This document shows positions 1-5,951 of a DNA stretch of 5,951 nt, piece by piece. The stretch lies in contig JAGDMC010000101.1 of NCBI GenBank assembly GCA_017860395.1, positions 1-5,951 on the forward strand, read 5' to 3'. The notes beneath the pieces were generated by a model. The model was not told the DNA's origin. It did no database searches and saw nothing but the letters and a program-made list of their open reading frames with translations. The translations under genes and the position numbers were made by a program. The DNA comes from Bacteroidota bacterium. GTDB taxonomy: Bacteria > Bacteroidota > Bacteroidia > Bacteroidales > UBA932. Position 1 is the stretch's first letter; every line of letters begins with the position of its first letter.

Positions 1-1557
1 GAAGATCCGGCCAAAGGAAAAGAGAGTGAATTTATTGTAGAGAACATCTCTGTGAACTCAACTGCATTCTTAAACTTCTCAGACCCGGCAAACATAAAGA
101 CAATGGGGAACCCCACAGAGGCGGCCCTTTTGTTGTGGCTGTATTCTAAAGGAATAAACTACCTGCATGTGCGCAATGATTCCAGAATTCTGGATCAGCT
201 GACATTCTCTACAGAGAGAAAGTATATGGGAACAATAGTTTTCAATGCTACCCTGGGTAAAAAAGTGCTTTATGTGAAAGGTGCTCCGGAAATAGTAATC
301 GGAAAATGCAAAGATCATCCGGAAGGAATAAAGGAAAAACTTCTGGAATATCAGGGCAAGGCAATGAGAACTCTGGCTTTTGCGTGGAAAGAGGTTGAGG
401 AAAATGACAACAGGTCGGTAGAGGCAATTGCTTCGGACGGGCTGTCATATCTTGGCGTTGTAGCAATTTCAGACCCCGTGAGGGACGATGTCCCGGATGC
501 AGTTTCAAGATGCCTCAGAGCAGGCATAGATGTTAAAATTGTTACCGGAGATACACCGGGAACGGCAAAGGAAATAGGAAGGCAGATAGGAATATTAAAA
601 GAGGGTTACTCCGAAGACGCAATTATCACAGGGGTAGACTTTGAAAAACTTTCCGATGAAGAGGCTTTCAAAAGAGTAGCTGTCCTTAAAATTATGTGCC
701 GTGCAAGACCTACCGACAAACAGCGGCTTGTTCAGCTTTTGCAGAAAAGAGGAGAGGTTGTGGCAGTTACCGGTGACGGTACAAATGATGCTCCTGCTCT
801 TAACTTTGCCAATGTGGGGCTTTCAATGGGTACAGGGACGTCTGTTGCAAAAGAGGCAAGCGACATAACTCTGCTTGACGATTCATTTAATTCAATCGCT
901 ACAGCAGTAATGTGGGGGCGTTCGCTTTATCAGAACATCCAGAAATTTATAATTTTTCAGCTTACAATAAATCTTTCTGCTCTTATTATAGTTCTGCTGG
1001 GCACTATCTTTGGTCATGAACTTCCTCTTACGGTAACACAAATGTTGTGGGTAAACCTCATAATGGACACTTTTGCCGCAGGAGCATTAGCTTCTCTTCC
1101 TCCCAACCCAAAGGTAATGCATGACAAACCAAGAGATTCGTCTGCATTTATCATAACAAAGCCAATGAGATGGAACATTCTTTTTACCGGAATGCTTTTC
1201 GTTGTAGTGTTGTTGGCGCTCCTTTTCAACCTGACAGATGCAGCAGGAGAGATTTCAAGATATAACCTCTCTCTCTTCTTTACTGCTTTTGTTATGTTGC
1301 AATTCTGGAACATGTTCAATGCAAAAAGTTTTGGAATAGGCGGGTCGGCTTTTAAAGGACTTCTGAAAAGCCCCGGATTCGTTCTCGTTTCGCTGCTCAT
1401 TGTTGTCGGCCAGATTTTAATTGTTCAGTTTGGTGGCGATGCATTCCGCACAGAACCTTTGAGCTTCCGGGACTGGGTAATTATTATTGCTTCCACTTCG
1501 GTTGTATTATGGATCGGAGAAATTGTGAGACTCATTAAAACGCTCATAAACAAATAA
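1..1557 (+). CDS. P-type Ca2+-transporting ATPase, PMCA (IIB) type, C-terminal part (5' end outside window)
   Basis: The frame is open from base 1 to TAA at 1555-1557, giving 518 residues; the GTG at 52 is not the start because coding continues upstream of it. Numbering from base 1, the nucleotide-binding domain shows GNPTE (about 36-40), FSTERKYM (69-76) and KGAPE (93-97). The phosphorylation domain shows DPVRDDVP (158-165), TGD (182-184) and GDGTNDAPAL (258-267). The phosphorylated Asp of DKTGT and membrane helices M1-M4 must lie upstream. Six hydrophobic helices follow (M5 about 313-337, M6 345-365, M7 389-411, M8 422-441, M9 460-478, M10 491-512). M6 carries N352 and D356 in LWVNLIMD, the Asn/Asp pair that binds Ca2+ in this family. 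M5 has QLTIN and no Glu equivalent to SERCA site I, as in PMCA pumps. Inferred role: inner-membrane, ATP-driven Ca2+ export. Ca2+ specificity is inferred from similarity. The next gene begins 3 bases after the stop. Confidence 0.93.
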   Translation, partial: EDPAKGKESEFIVENISVNSTAFLNFSDPANIKTMGNPTEAALLLWLYSKGINYLHVRNDSRILDQLTFSTERKYMGTIVFNATLGKKVLYVKGAPEIVIGKCKDHPEGIKEKLLEYQGKAMRTLAFAWKEVEENDNRSVEAIASDGLSYLGVVAISDPVRDDVPDAVSRCLRAGIDVKIVTGDTPGTAKEIGRQIGILKEGYSEDAIITGVDFEKLSDEEAFKRVAVLKIMCRARPTDKQRLVQLLQKRGEVVAVTGDGTNDAPALNFANVGLSMGTGTSVAKEASDITLLDDSFNSIATAVMWGRSLYQNIQKFIIFQLTINLSALIIVLLGTIFGHELPLTVTQMLWVNLIMDTFAAGALASLPPNPKVMHDKPRDSSAFIITKPMRWNILFTGMLFVVVLLALLFNLTDAAGEISRYNLSLFFTAFVMLQFWNMFNAKSFGIGGSAFKGLLKSPGFVLVSLLIVVGQILIVQFGGDAFRTEPLSFRDWVIIIASTSVVLWIGEIVRLIKTLINK

Positions 1558-1560
1558 ACT

Positions 1561-2763
1561 ATGAAGAAAATTATTTTTCCCCTGGTAATTTGCGCACTGA
1601 TTCTTGCTTCGTGCGGGACAAAGAAGTCTCAGCTCACTCCGGGAGTGTGGAGAGCAGTTCTTCTGACATCGGACTCAACAGAAATTCCGTTCAATTTTGA
1701 ACTTAAGATGTCTCAGACCGATACTACAATTGAGATTATAACCGGAGAATCCAGATACGAGGTTAAGGATATAAAAATGGCCGGAGACTCGCTCTTTATA
1801 GAGATGCCGCTGTTCAGCTCCCGCTTCGCTCTTGGATTCACAAAAGAGGGGCTTTCGGGCAACTTTATCCGTACTTCCTATACAATGCCTGTGACAGCTG
1901 TTCCCAATACCGGCTGGCGTTTCACAGAAAAGCCGCAGACAGCGTCATTCTCTGCTGCCGGCAGATGGCTCGTTAAACTTGGCGAAAATGAAATAATTGG
2001 AGAATTTGCCGAAGCTAACGGTAAAGTCACCGGTTCGTTCCTGACCCCGTCCGGGGACTATCGTTTTTTTGAAGGATTGGTTACTTCGGAAAACAAGCTC
2101 ATGTTGTCATGTTTCGACGGAGGGTTTATAAGGCTGTTTACTGCTGATATGGTTTCAAATGATTCCCTTTCAAATGTAAAAATGTATTCCGGTTTCAAAT
2201 CTCTTGAAGATGGAACAGCTGTTCGCAAAGAAGATGCACAGTTACCCGATGCCTATGCAATTACCGGAATGAAAAAGGGATATAAAACACTTGGTTTCTC
2301 GTTTCCGAATCTTGATGGCAAGGCAGTGAGCCTTAAGGACGAAAAATTTGCAAATAAAGTGGTTGTGGTCCAGATTAGCGGATCATGGTGTCCTAACTGC
2401 CTCGATGAAAGCAAATTTTTAGCCGGTGTTTATGAAAAATACAAACCTTCACTTGAGATTGTTTGCCTTGCATTTGAACGTCCGGAAGGTTTTGATGCAG
2501 CCAGGGCAGAAGCAATGAAACTTGTGAGCGTTGCAAAGATTCCTTATGAAGTACTTATATCCGGATTTACTCCTTCAAAAATTAAGGAGGCATTGCCCGA
2601 ACTCGAAAACTTCAAAGCGTTTCCCACAACAATAATTATCGACAAAAAAGGAAATGTTAGAAAGATACATTCAGGATTTTCAGGCCCCGGAACAGGCGTA
2701 CACTATACAAATTTTGTTAAAGAATTTGATACCTTTGTTGAGGAGCTGATAGCAGAAAAATAG
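1561..2763 (+). CDS. TlpA-like thioredoxin-fold lipoprotein
   Basis: 400 residues from ATG 1561 to TAG 2761-2763. The N-terminus MKKIIFPLVICALILASC is a lipoprotein signal with lipobox LASC and lipidated Cys18. The residues after it (GTKKSQ) are not acidic, so the surface-export signal known in Bacteroidota lipoproteins is absent and a periplasm-facing anchor is likely. Residues about 28-215 are predicted beta-rich and look like two related units (see findings). A thioredoxin fold fills about 245-400, with the active-site motif W276-C277-P278-N279-C280 and the cis-proline region AFPTTIIID (Pro355). TlpA/ResA-like proteins reduce or exchange disulfides in the envelope; peroxiredoxin-like use is less likely because a CxxC pair is present. 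No Shine-Dalgarno is visible. The start lies 3 bases after the pump stop, so cotranscription is expected. The substrate is unknown. Confidence 0.88.
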   Translation: MKKIIFPLVICALILASCGTKKSQLTPGVWRAVLLTSDSTEIPFNFELKMSQTDTTIEIITGESRYEVKDIKMAGDSLFIEMPLFSSRFALGFTKEGLSGNFIRTSYTMPVTAVPNTGWRFTEKPQTASFSAAGRWLVKLGENEIIGEFAEANGKVTGSFLTPSGDYRFFEGLVTSENKLMLSCFDGGFIRLFTADMVSNDSLSNVKMYSGFKSLEDGTAVRKEDAQLPDAYAITGMKKGYKTLGFSFPNLDGKAVSLKDEKFANKVVVVQISGSWCPNCLDESKFLAGVYEKYKPSLEIVCLAFERPEGFDAARAEAMKLVSVAKIPYEVLISGFTPSKIKEALPELENFKAFPTTIIIDKKGNVRKIHSGFSGPGTGVHYTNFVKEFDTFVEELIAEK

Positions 2764-2790
2764 AGAGATACGGAAAATAAAAAACATAAA

Positions 2791-2820
2791 AGCATGAGCC
2801 CCGCCAGGGGCTCTTCTGCT
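2791..2820 (+). promoter_or_regulatory. Hairpin covering the recX start codon
   Basis: A perfect 7-bp stem, GAGCCCC (2796-2802) with GGGGCTC (2807-2813), closes a GCCA loop. It can be extended by AGCA (2791-2794) pairing with TGCT (2817-2820) across a small asymmetric internal loop. The recX ATG (2794-2796) lies inside the extended stem. No T-tract follows (TTCTGCT), so this is a poor intrinsic terminator. A role in limiting recX translation, or in partial attenuation between the lipoprotein gene and recX, is inference only. Confidence 0.5.
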
Positions 2821-3261
2821 CTGCAGGCCATGCAGCGGGTCTGCTCTATGCGTGAATATTGCGAAAGTGATATTATGTCAAAACTGGAGCGTTTCGAACT
2901 TAATGCCGGAGAAACGGAGAAAATACTGGAGAGTCTTAAGGCAGATAAATTTGTTGACGACAACAGGTATTCAAGGGCTTTTGTAAGAGACAAGAGCCGC
3001 CTTTCCGGATGGGGAGGCAGAAAAATTTCGTTTGCGCTCAGACGCAAAAAAATAGAGCAAAGCATAATTGCAGAAGCAATTAAAGAACTGGATAAAACAT
3101 CGGAGGCAGAAAGGCTTTTAAAGATTCTCACTGTTAAGGCAAAATCAATTGGTAAAGAGGAGAGTCGTGCAAAGAAAACAGGAAAGCTAATAAGATTTGC
3201 GCTCTCAAGAGGTTTTGACTATGATCAGGCACTATCGGCGGTTAACAAAATAATTGGTTAA
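2794..3261 (+). CDS. recX: RecX, regulatory protein of RecA
   Basis: 155 residues, a usual RecX length. Family hallmarks include the N-terminal repeat ALQAMQRVCSMREYCESDI (10-27), then FVDDNRYSRAFVRDK (53-67), GWGGRKISFALRRKKI (72-87), and the terminal repeat FALSRGFDYDQALSAVNKI (135-153). RecX is a cytoplasmic, helical, three-repeat protein that binds RecA filaments and modulates (usually limits) recombination and SOS signalling. ATG 2794 is chosen because family similarity already begins at about residue 10, upstream of the next Met (13), and no ATG, GTG or TTG lies between the preceding stop (2761-2763) and 2794. There is no Shine-Dalgarno, and the start codon sits in a stable hairpin. recA is not in the window. 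recX follows the lipoprotein gene by 30 bases in the same frame and may be read from the same transcript. Confidence 0.88.
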   Translation: MSPARGSSALQAMQRVCSMREYCESDIMSKLERFELNAGETEKILESLKADKFVDDNRYSRAFVRDKSRLSGWGGRKISFALRRKKIEQSIIAEAIKELDKTSEAERLLKILTVKAKSIGKEESRAKKTGKLIRFALSRGFDYDQALSAVNKIIG

Positions 3262-3262
3262 C
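3240..3262 (+). repeat. Two GGTTAAC heptamers 16 bp apart at the recX/prfB junction
   Basis: GGTTAAC occurs at 3240-3246 and 3256-3262. Each contains the palindrome GTTAAC, so the pair reads as both direct and inverted repeats. The second copy overlaps the recX stop codon and the candidate prfB -7 box. The spacing is about one and a half helical turns. It could be an operator pair, but it also lies partly in recX codons and may be coincidence. Confidence 0.25.
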
Positions 3263-3266
3263 TTTG
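3259..3266 (+). promoter_or_regulatory. Candidate Bacteroidota -7 promoter box for prfB
   Basis: TAACTTTG followed by CACC matches the TAnnTTTG -7 consensus of Bacteroidota housekeeping promoters. It overlaps the recX stop and lies 19 bases before the prfB ATG, so a short leader would result. I see no -33 TTTG/TTG at the usual 19-21 bp spacing. The same octamer pattern also occurs inside coding sequence (801-808, 1005-1012), so support comes mainly from its position. Confidence 0.4.
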
Positions 3267-3285
3267 CACCATTAAAATTATTGAA

Positions 3286-4372
3286 ATGATTAATCTGGAG
3301 TATTCGAAAGAGATCCAGCAGCGTCTTACTTCGCTGGGGAGGTCTCTTTGACATCGGTTCTAAAAAAGAAGAATTAATAAAGAACGAGGAGGCGATTCAG
3401 GCTTCCGATTTTTGGAACGACCCTAAAGAGGCCGAGCTGTTCCTTAAAAAAGTTTCTATTCTAAGATTTTGGGTAAAAGGATTTTCGGAGATTGAAAAAT
3501 ATCTTGAAGATCTCATTGTACTCATTGAATTCTCAAAAGAAGATGAGTCTATTGAGGAAGAGGTTACTGCACACTATAACGAATTAATAAAAAAACTTGA
3601 AAATCTTGAGTTGAGAAGTATGCTTGGCAGCGAGGGAGACAATCTTGGAGCCATCCTTAAAATCAATTCAGGTGCAGGAGGTACGGAAAGCAACGACTGG
3701 TCTTCAATGTTAATGAGGATGTATGTGCGCTGGGGCGAGAGAAACGGTTATAAGGTTCATATCTATGACCTTTTAGATGGCGACGAGGCCGGAATAAAAT
3801 CTGTGACCATTGAATTTGAAGGAGACTATGCTTATGGTTACCTGAAGGCAGAGAGCGGAGTGCACAGGCTTGTGCGGATATCTCCGTTTAATTCCCAGGG
3901 CAAGAGACAAACCACATTTTCTTCGGTATATGTCTATCCAGCAGTTGACGATACAATAACTATTGAAATAAACGCCGGAGACCTCGAATGGGATACCTTC
4001 CGTTCCGGAGGTGCAGGCGGGCAAAATGTAAACAAGGTTGAGACCGGTGTGCGGGTAAGACACCTTCCTACCGGCATTACAGTTGAGAACACCGAAAGCC
4101 GTTCTCAGCTCGACAACCGTGCAAACGCAATGAGAATTCTAAAGTCGCATCTGTACGAACTTGAGCTTCGCAAAAGGAAGGAAAAGGAAGCCGAACTCGA
4201 AGGTAAAAAGCTCAAAATTGAATGGGGTTCACAAATAAGGAGTTATGTCCTCCACCCGTACAAAATGGTAAAAGACCTTAGAACCGGCTACGAAACTTCC
4301 GATACTCAATCGGTACTTGATGGCGACATTAATGAATTTATGAGGAGTTTTCTAATGGGAAGTCAGGGTTAA
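3286..4372 (+). CDS. prfB: Peptide chain release factor 2 (RF2), made by programmed +1 frameshift
   Basis: Translation starts at ATG 3286 and runs 21 codons, ending GRSL, to an in-frame UGA at 3349-3351. A +1 shift on CTT (3346-3348) continues with GAC at 3350 and gives 340 more codons to TAA 4370-4372. The product is 361 residues, close to E. coli RF2 (365). After the shift the sequence has the RF2-type N-terminal helical domain ([11 protein letters not shown] near 44-54), the stop-codon recognition tripeptide SPF at 199-201 (RF1 would have PxT), and the catalytic GGQ at 244-246 in [13 protein letters not shown]2 recognises UGA and UAA in the ribosomal A site and triggers peptide release. 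Low RF2 lets the ribosome pause at the internal UGA and shift, so the gene autoregulates. An ORF caller sees only the fragment from 3611. No other ATG, GTG or TTG lies in frame between the recX stop and 3286. The gene starts 24 bases after recX. Confidence 0.95.
3336..3352 (+). promoter_or_regulatory. prfB: prfB programmed +1 frameshift site
   Basis: The element is an internal Shine-Dalgarno GGGGAGGT (3336-3343), two bases (CT), then slippery CTT (3346-3348) and TGA followed by C (3349-3352). UGAC is a weak termination context. In E. coli the site is AGGGGGT, two bases, CTT TGA C, so spacing to the slippery codon is identical and the GGAGGT core here matches the anti-Shine-Dalgarno better. 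tRNA-Leu re-pairs from CUU to UUU when RF2 is scarce. The alternative, a sequencing error or inactivating mutation, is unlikely because every component is present. Confidence 0.95.
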
Positions 4373-4434
4373 TTGCCCCGATTGGTATGGATTTTGCCGC
4401 ATTCCCGAACAAAGTATTTATAAAAAATAAAGAG

Positions 4435-5951
4435 ATGGAATTTAAATTTCACGCAACATTTCCTCTGGGAGAGGATACAACAAAGTATCATCTTTTAACA
4501 AAGGATTATGTGTCAACAGAAAAGTTTGACGGTAAGGATATTCTTAAAGTTAATCCGGAAGGTCTTCGTCTGCTTGCAAAACAGGCAATGCACGATATAG
4601 CATTTATGCTTCGTCCGGAGCATAACGAACAGGTGGCAAAAATCCTGAGCGACCCGGAAGCCAGCGTAAACGACAGGGCAGTTGCTCTCACAATGCTGCT
4701 TAATGCAGATATCGCTTCAAAAGGAGTTCTCCCTTTTTGTCAGGACACAGGAACAGCCACTATTGTAGCAAAAAAAGGCCAGAATGTGTGGACTGGCGGA
4801 GGAGACGAGGAGGCGCTTTCGCACGGGGTATTTGATACATACACTACCGACAATCTGCGCTATTCACAGACAATTGCACTCGATATGTACACCGAGAAAA
4901 ACTCGGGCAATAATCTTCCGGCTCAAATAGACATTTATGCAACCGAGGGGGGAGAATACAAATTTTTGTTTGTTGCAAAAGGCGGCGGATCTGCTAACAA
5001 AAGCTATCTTTTCCAGGAGACAAAAGCACTTTTGAATCCGGCTTCGCTTGAGAAGTTCCTTATCGAAAAGATGAAAACTCTTGGAACAGCTGCATGCCCT
5101 CCTTATCATATTGCATTCGTAATAGGAGGAACTTCTGCAGAGACCTGTATGAAAACCGTTAAACTTGCTTCTGTTAAATATCTGGATAACCTCCCTAAAA
5201 CAGGAGGTGAAGAGGGGCACGCTTTCCGCGACCTCGAGATGGAGGCAAAACTGCTCAAGGCAGCACAATCATTGGGAATAGGAGCACAGTTCGGAGGCAA
5301 GTATTTTGCCCACGACATAAGAGTAATAAGGCTTCCGCGACACGGAGCATCCTGCCCGGTTGGGATGGGAGTATCGTGCAGCGCCGACAGGAATGTAAAG
5401 GGGAAAATAAACAAAGACGGTATCTGGCTTGAGACATTGGATTCAAACCCAATCCGCCTTGTTCCGGATAAATTCCGTACAGGCAATGCTGCTCACGAAG
5501 GTGGTATTAAAATAGACCTTAACCGTCCAATGAAAGAGGTTCTGGCCGACCTTTCAAAATACCCTGTTTCAACATTCCTTCTGCTTAAAGGAACAATAAT
5601 TGTTGGAAGAGACATCGCCCATGCGAAACTTAAAGAGCGCATAGATGCAGGTCTTGGACTTCCTCAGTATCTCAAAGAGCATCCGATTTATTATGCAGGA
5701 CCGGCAAAAACTCCTAAAGGAATGCCAAGCGGTTCATTTGGCCCTACAACTGCGGGCCGCATGGACTCTTACGTGGACCTTTTCCAGAGCCAGGGAGGTA
5801 GCATGATTATGATTGCCAAAGGAAACAGAAGCCAGCAGGTAACAGACGCCTGCAAAAAATATGGCGGATTCTATCTTGGCAGCATTGGGGGCCCTGCTGC
5901 AATACTTGCACAGGACAGCATTAAAAAAGTAGAGGTTCTTGAATATCCCGA
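4435..5951 (+). CDS. fumA: Class I [4Fe-4S] fumarate hydratase, C-terminus cut by window end
   Basis: 505 complete codons run to the window edge without a stop; family members of about 545 residues suggest roughly 40 residues are missing. This is the iron-sulfur class I fumarase, converting fumarate and malate in the TCA cycle or the reductive branch used for fumarate respiration; it acts in the cytoplasm. Likely cluster ligands are Cys102 (PFCQDTGTA), Cys221 ([11 protein letters not shown]) and Cys315 (GVSCSADRN). Their spacings (119 and 94) equal those of the structurally known Leishmania enzyme (Cys133/252/346). The C-terminal (beta-type) region is recognisable by [28 protein letters not shown] and [16 protein letters not shown] 4435 is chosen because it gives [12 protein letters not shown], close to the usual N-terminus; an in-frame ATG at 4387 would add 16 residues without evident similarity. 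The gene lies 62 bases after prfB. No clear promoter or terminator is seen in that gap. The symbol is by family type and could equally be another fum name. Confidence 0.93.
   Translation, partial: MEFKFHATFPLGEDTTKYHLLTKDYVSTEKFDGKDILKVNPEGLRLLAKQAMHDIAFMLRPEHNEQVAKILSDPEASVNDRAVALTMLLNADIASKGVLPFCQDTGTATIVAKKGQNVWTGGGDEEALSHGVFDTYTTDNLRYSQTIALDMYTEKNSGNNLPAQIDIYATEGGEYKFLFVAKGGGSANKSYLFQETKALLNPASLEKFLIEKMKTLGTAACPPYHIAFVIGGTSAETCMKTVKLASVKYLDNLPKTGGEEGHAFRDLEMEAKLLKAAQSLGIGAQFGGKYFAHDIRVIRLPRHGASCPVGMGVSCSADRNVKGKINKDGIWLETLDSNPIRLVPDKFRTGNAAHEGGIKIDLNRPMKEVLADLSKYPVSTFLLLKGTIIVGRDIAHAKLKERIDAGLGLPQYLKEHPIYYAGPAKTPKGMPSGSFGPTTAGRMDSYVDLFQSQGGSMIMIAKGNRSQQVTDACKKYGGFYLGSIGGPAAILAQDSIKKVEVLEYP

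Noticed and set aside
1014..1400. Antisense open frames, including 1014-1400, 2703-3131, 4864-5268 and 5106-5486
   Set aside because: They lie opposite well-supported conserved genes, encode no recognisable protein, and are typical shadows of the sense frames.
2730..2737. TACCTTTG as a recX promoter -7 box
   Set aside because: It matches TAnnTTTG but lies within lipoprotein codons with no properly spaced -33 motif; similar matches at 801 and 1005 show the pattern arises by chance in coding sequence.
2761..2796. TAG readthrough fusing the lipoprotein to RecX, since both are in the same frame with no stop between them
   Set aside because: The lipoprotein is exported and RecX is cytoplasmic. 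The linker is short and lysine-rich with no recoding signal, so shared frame is most likely coincidence.
2815..2847. Direct repeat TCTGCTCT at 2815-2822 and 2840-2847
   Set aside because: Only 8 bases, within recX codons and with no further copies seen; likely chance.
3611..4372. Separate 253-residue RF2-like gene starting at ATG 3611
   Set aside because: RF2-type sequence continues upstream in the same frame to 3350 and joins the 3286 start through a canonical frameshift site, so 3611 is an internal Met.
4389..4396. GGATTTTG as a -7 promoter box for fumarase
   Set aside because: The TA of the consensus is missing and no -33 motif lies at suitable spacing.
4387..4434. Earlier in-frame ATG at 4387 for the fumarase
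   Set aside because: It would add 16 residues (MDFAAFPNK...) not resembling the usual fumarase N-terminus; the recognisable FKF..FPLG segment follows directly on ATG 4435.

Overview
The window reads as ordinary chromosomal sequence from a member of the Bacteroidota, probably Bacteroidales. The protein sequences look most like that phylum, none of the starts has a convincing Shine-Dalgarno, and the lipoprotein is of a TlpA-like type common in these bacteria. There is also a TAnnTTTG-type -7 box next to prfB. The placement comes from recognition by eye, not from a database search.

All five genes are on the + strand and closely packed, with gaps of 3, 30, 24 and 62 bases. From left to right: (1) the C-terminal 518 residues of a P-type Ca2+-ATPase of the plasma-membrane (PMCA, IIB) type, cut by the window start; (2) a 400-residue TlpA/thioredoxin-fold lipoprotein starting 3 bases later and almost certainly cotranscribed with the pump; (3) recX, the RecA regulator, whose start codon lies in a strong hairpin; (4) prfB, peptide chain release factor 2, whose reading frame is split by a classical programmed +1 frameshift; (5) a class I [4Fe-4S] fumarate hydratase, cut by the window end about 40 residues before its expected C-terminus.

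The key annotation point is prfB. A simple ORF caller finds only a 253-residue fragment (from 3611), but the gene runs from 3286 to 4372. Translation starts at ATG 3286, reaches an in-frame UGA at 3349, slips +1 on CUU and continues to give a 361-residue RF2. The frameshift site has an internal Shine-Dalgarno with the same spacing as in E. coli.

The genes do not form a single pathway. The pump and lipoprotein suggest an envelope/ion-homeostasis pair. recX, prfB and fumarase are housekeeping functions (recombination control, translation termination, TCA cycle/fumarate respiration). I found no mobile element, CRISPR array, tRNA, rRNA or phage gene, and no gene-free stretch above 300 bases. I see no convincing novel system. 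The points worth a second look are regulatory: the prfB frameshift signal, the recX start hairpin, the small repeats at the recX/prfB junction, and the pump-lipoprotein pairing.
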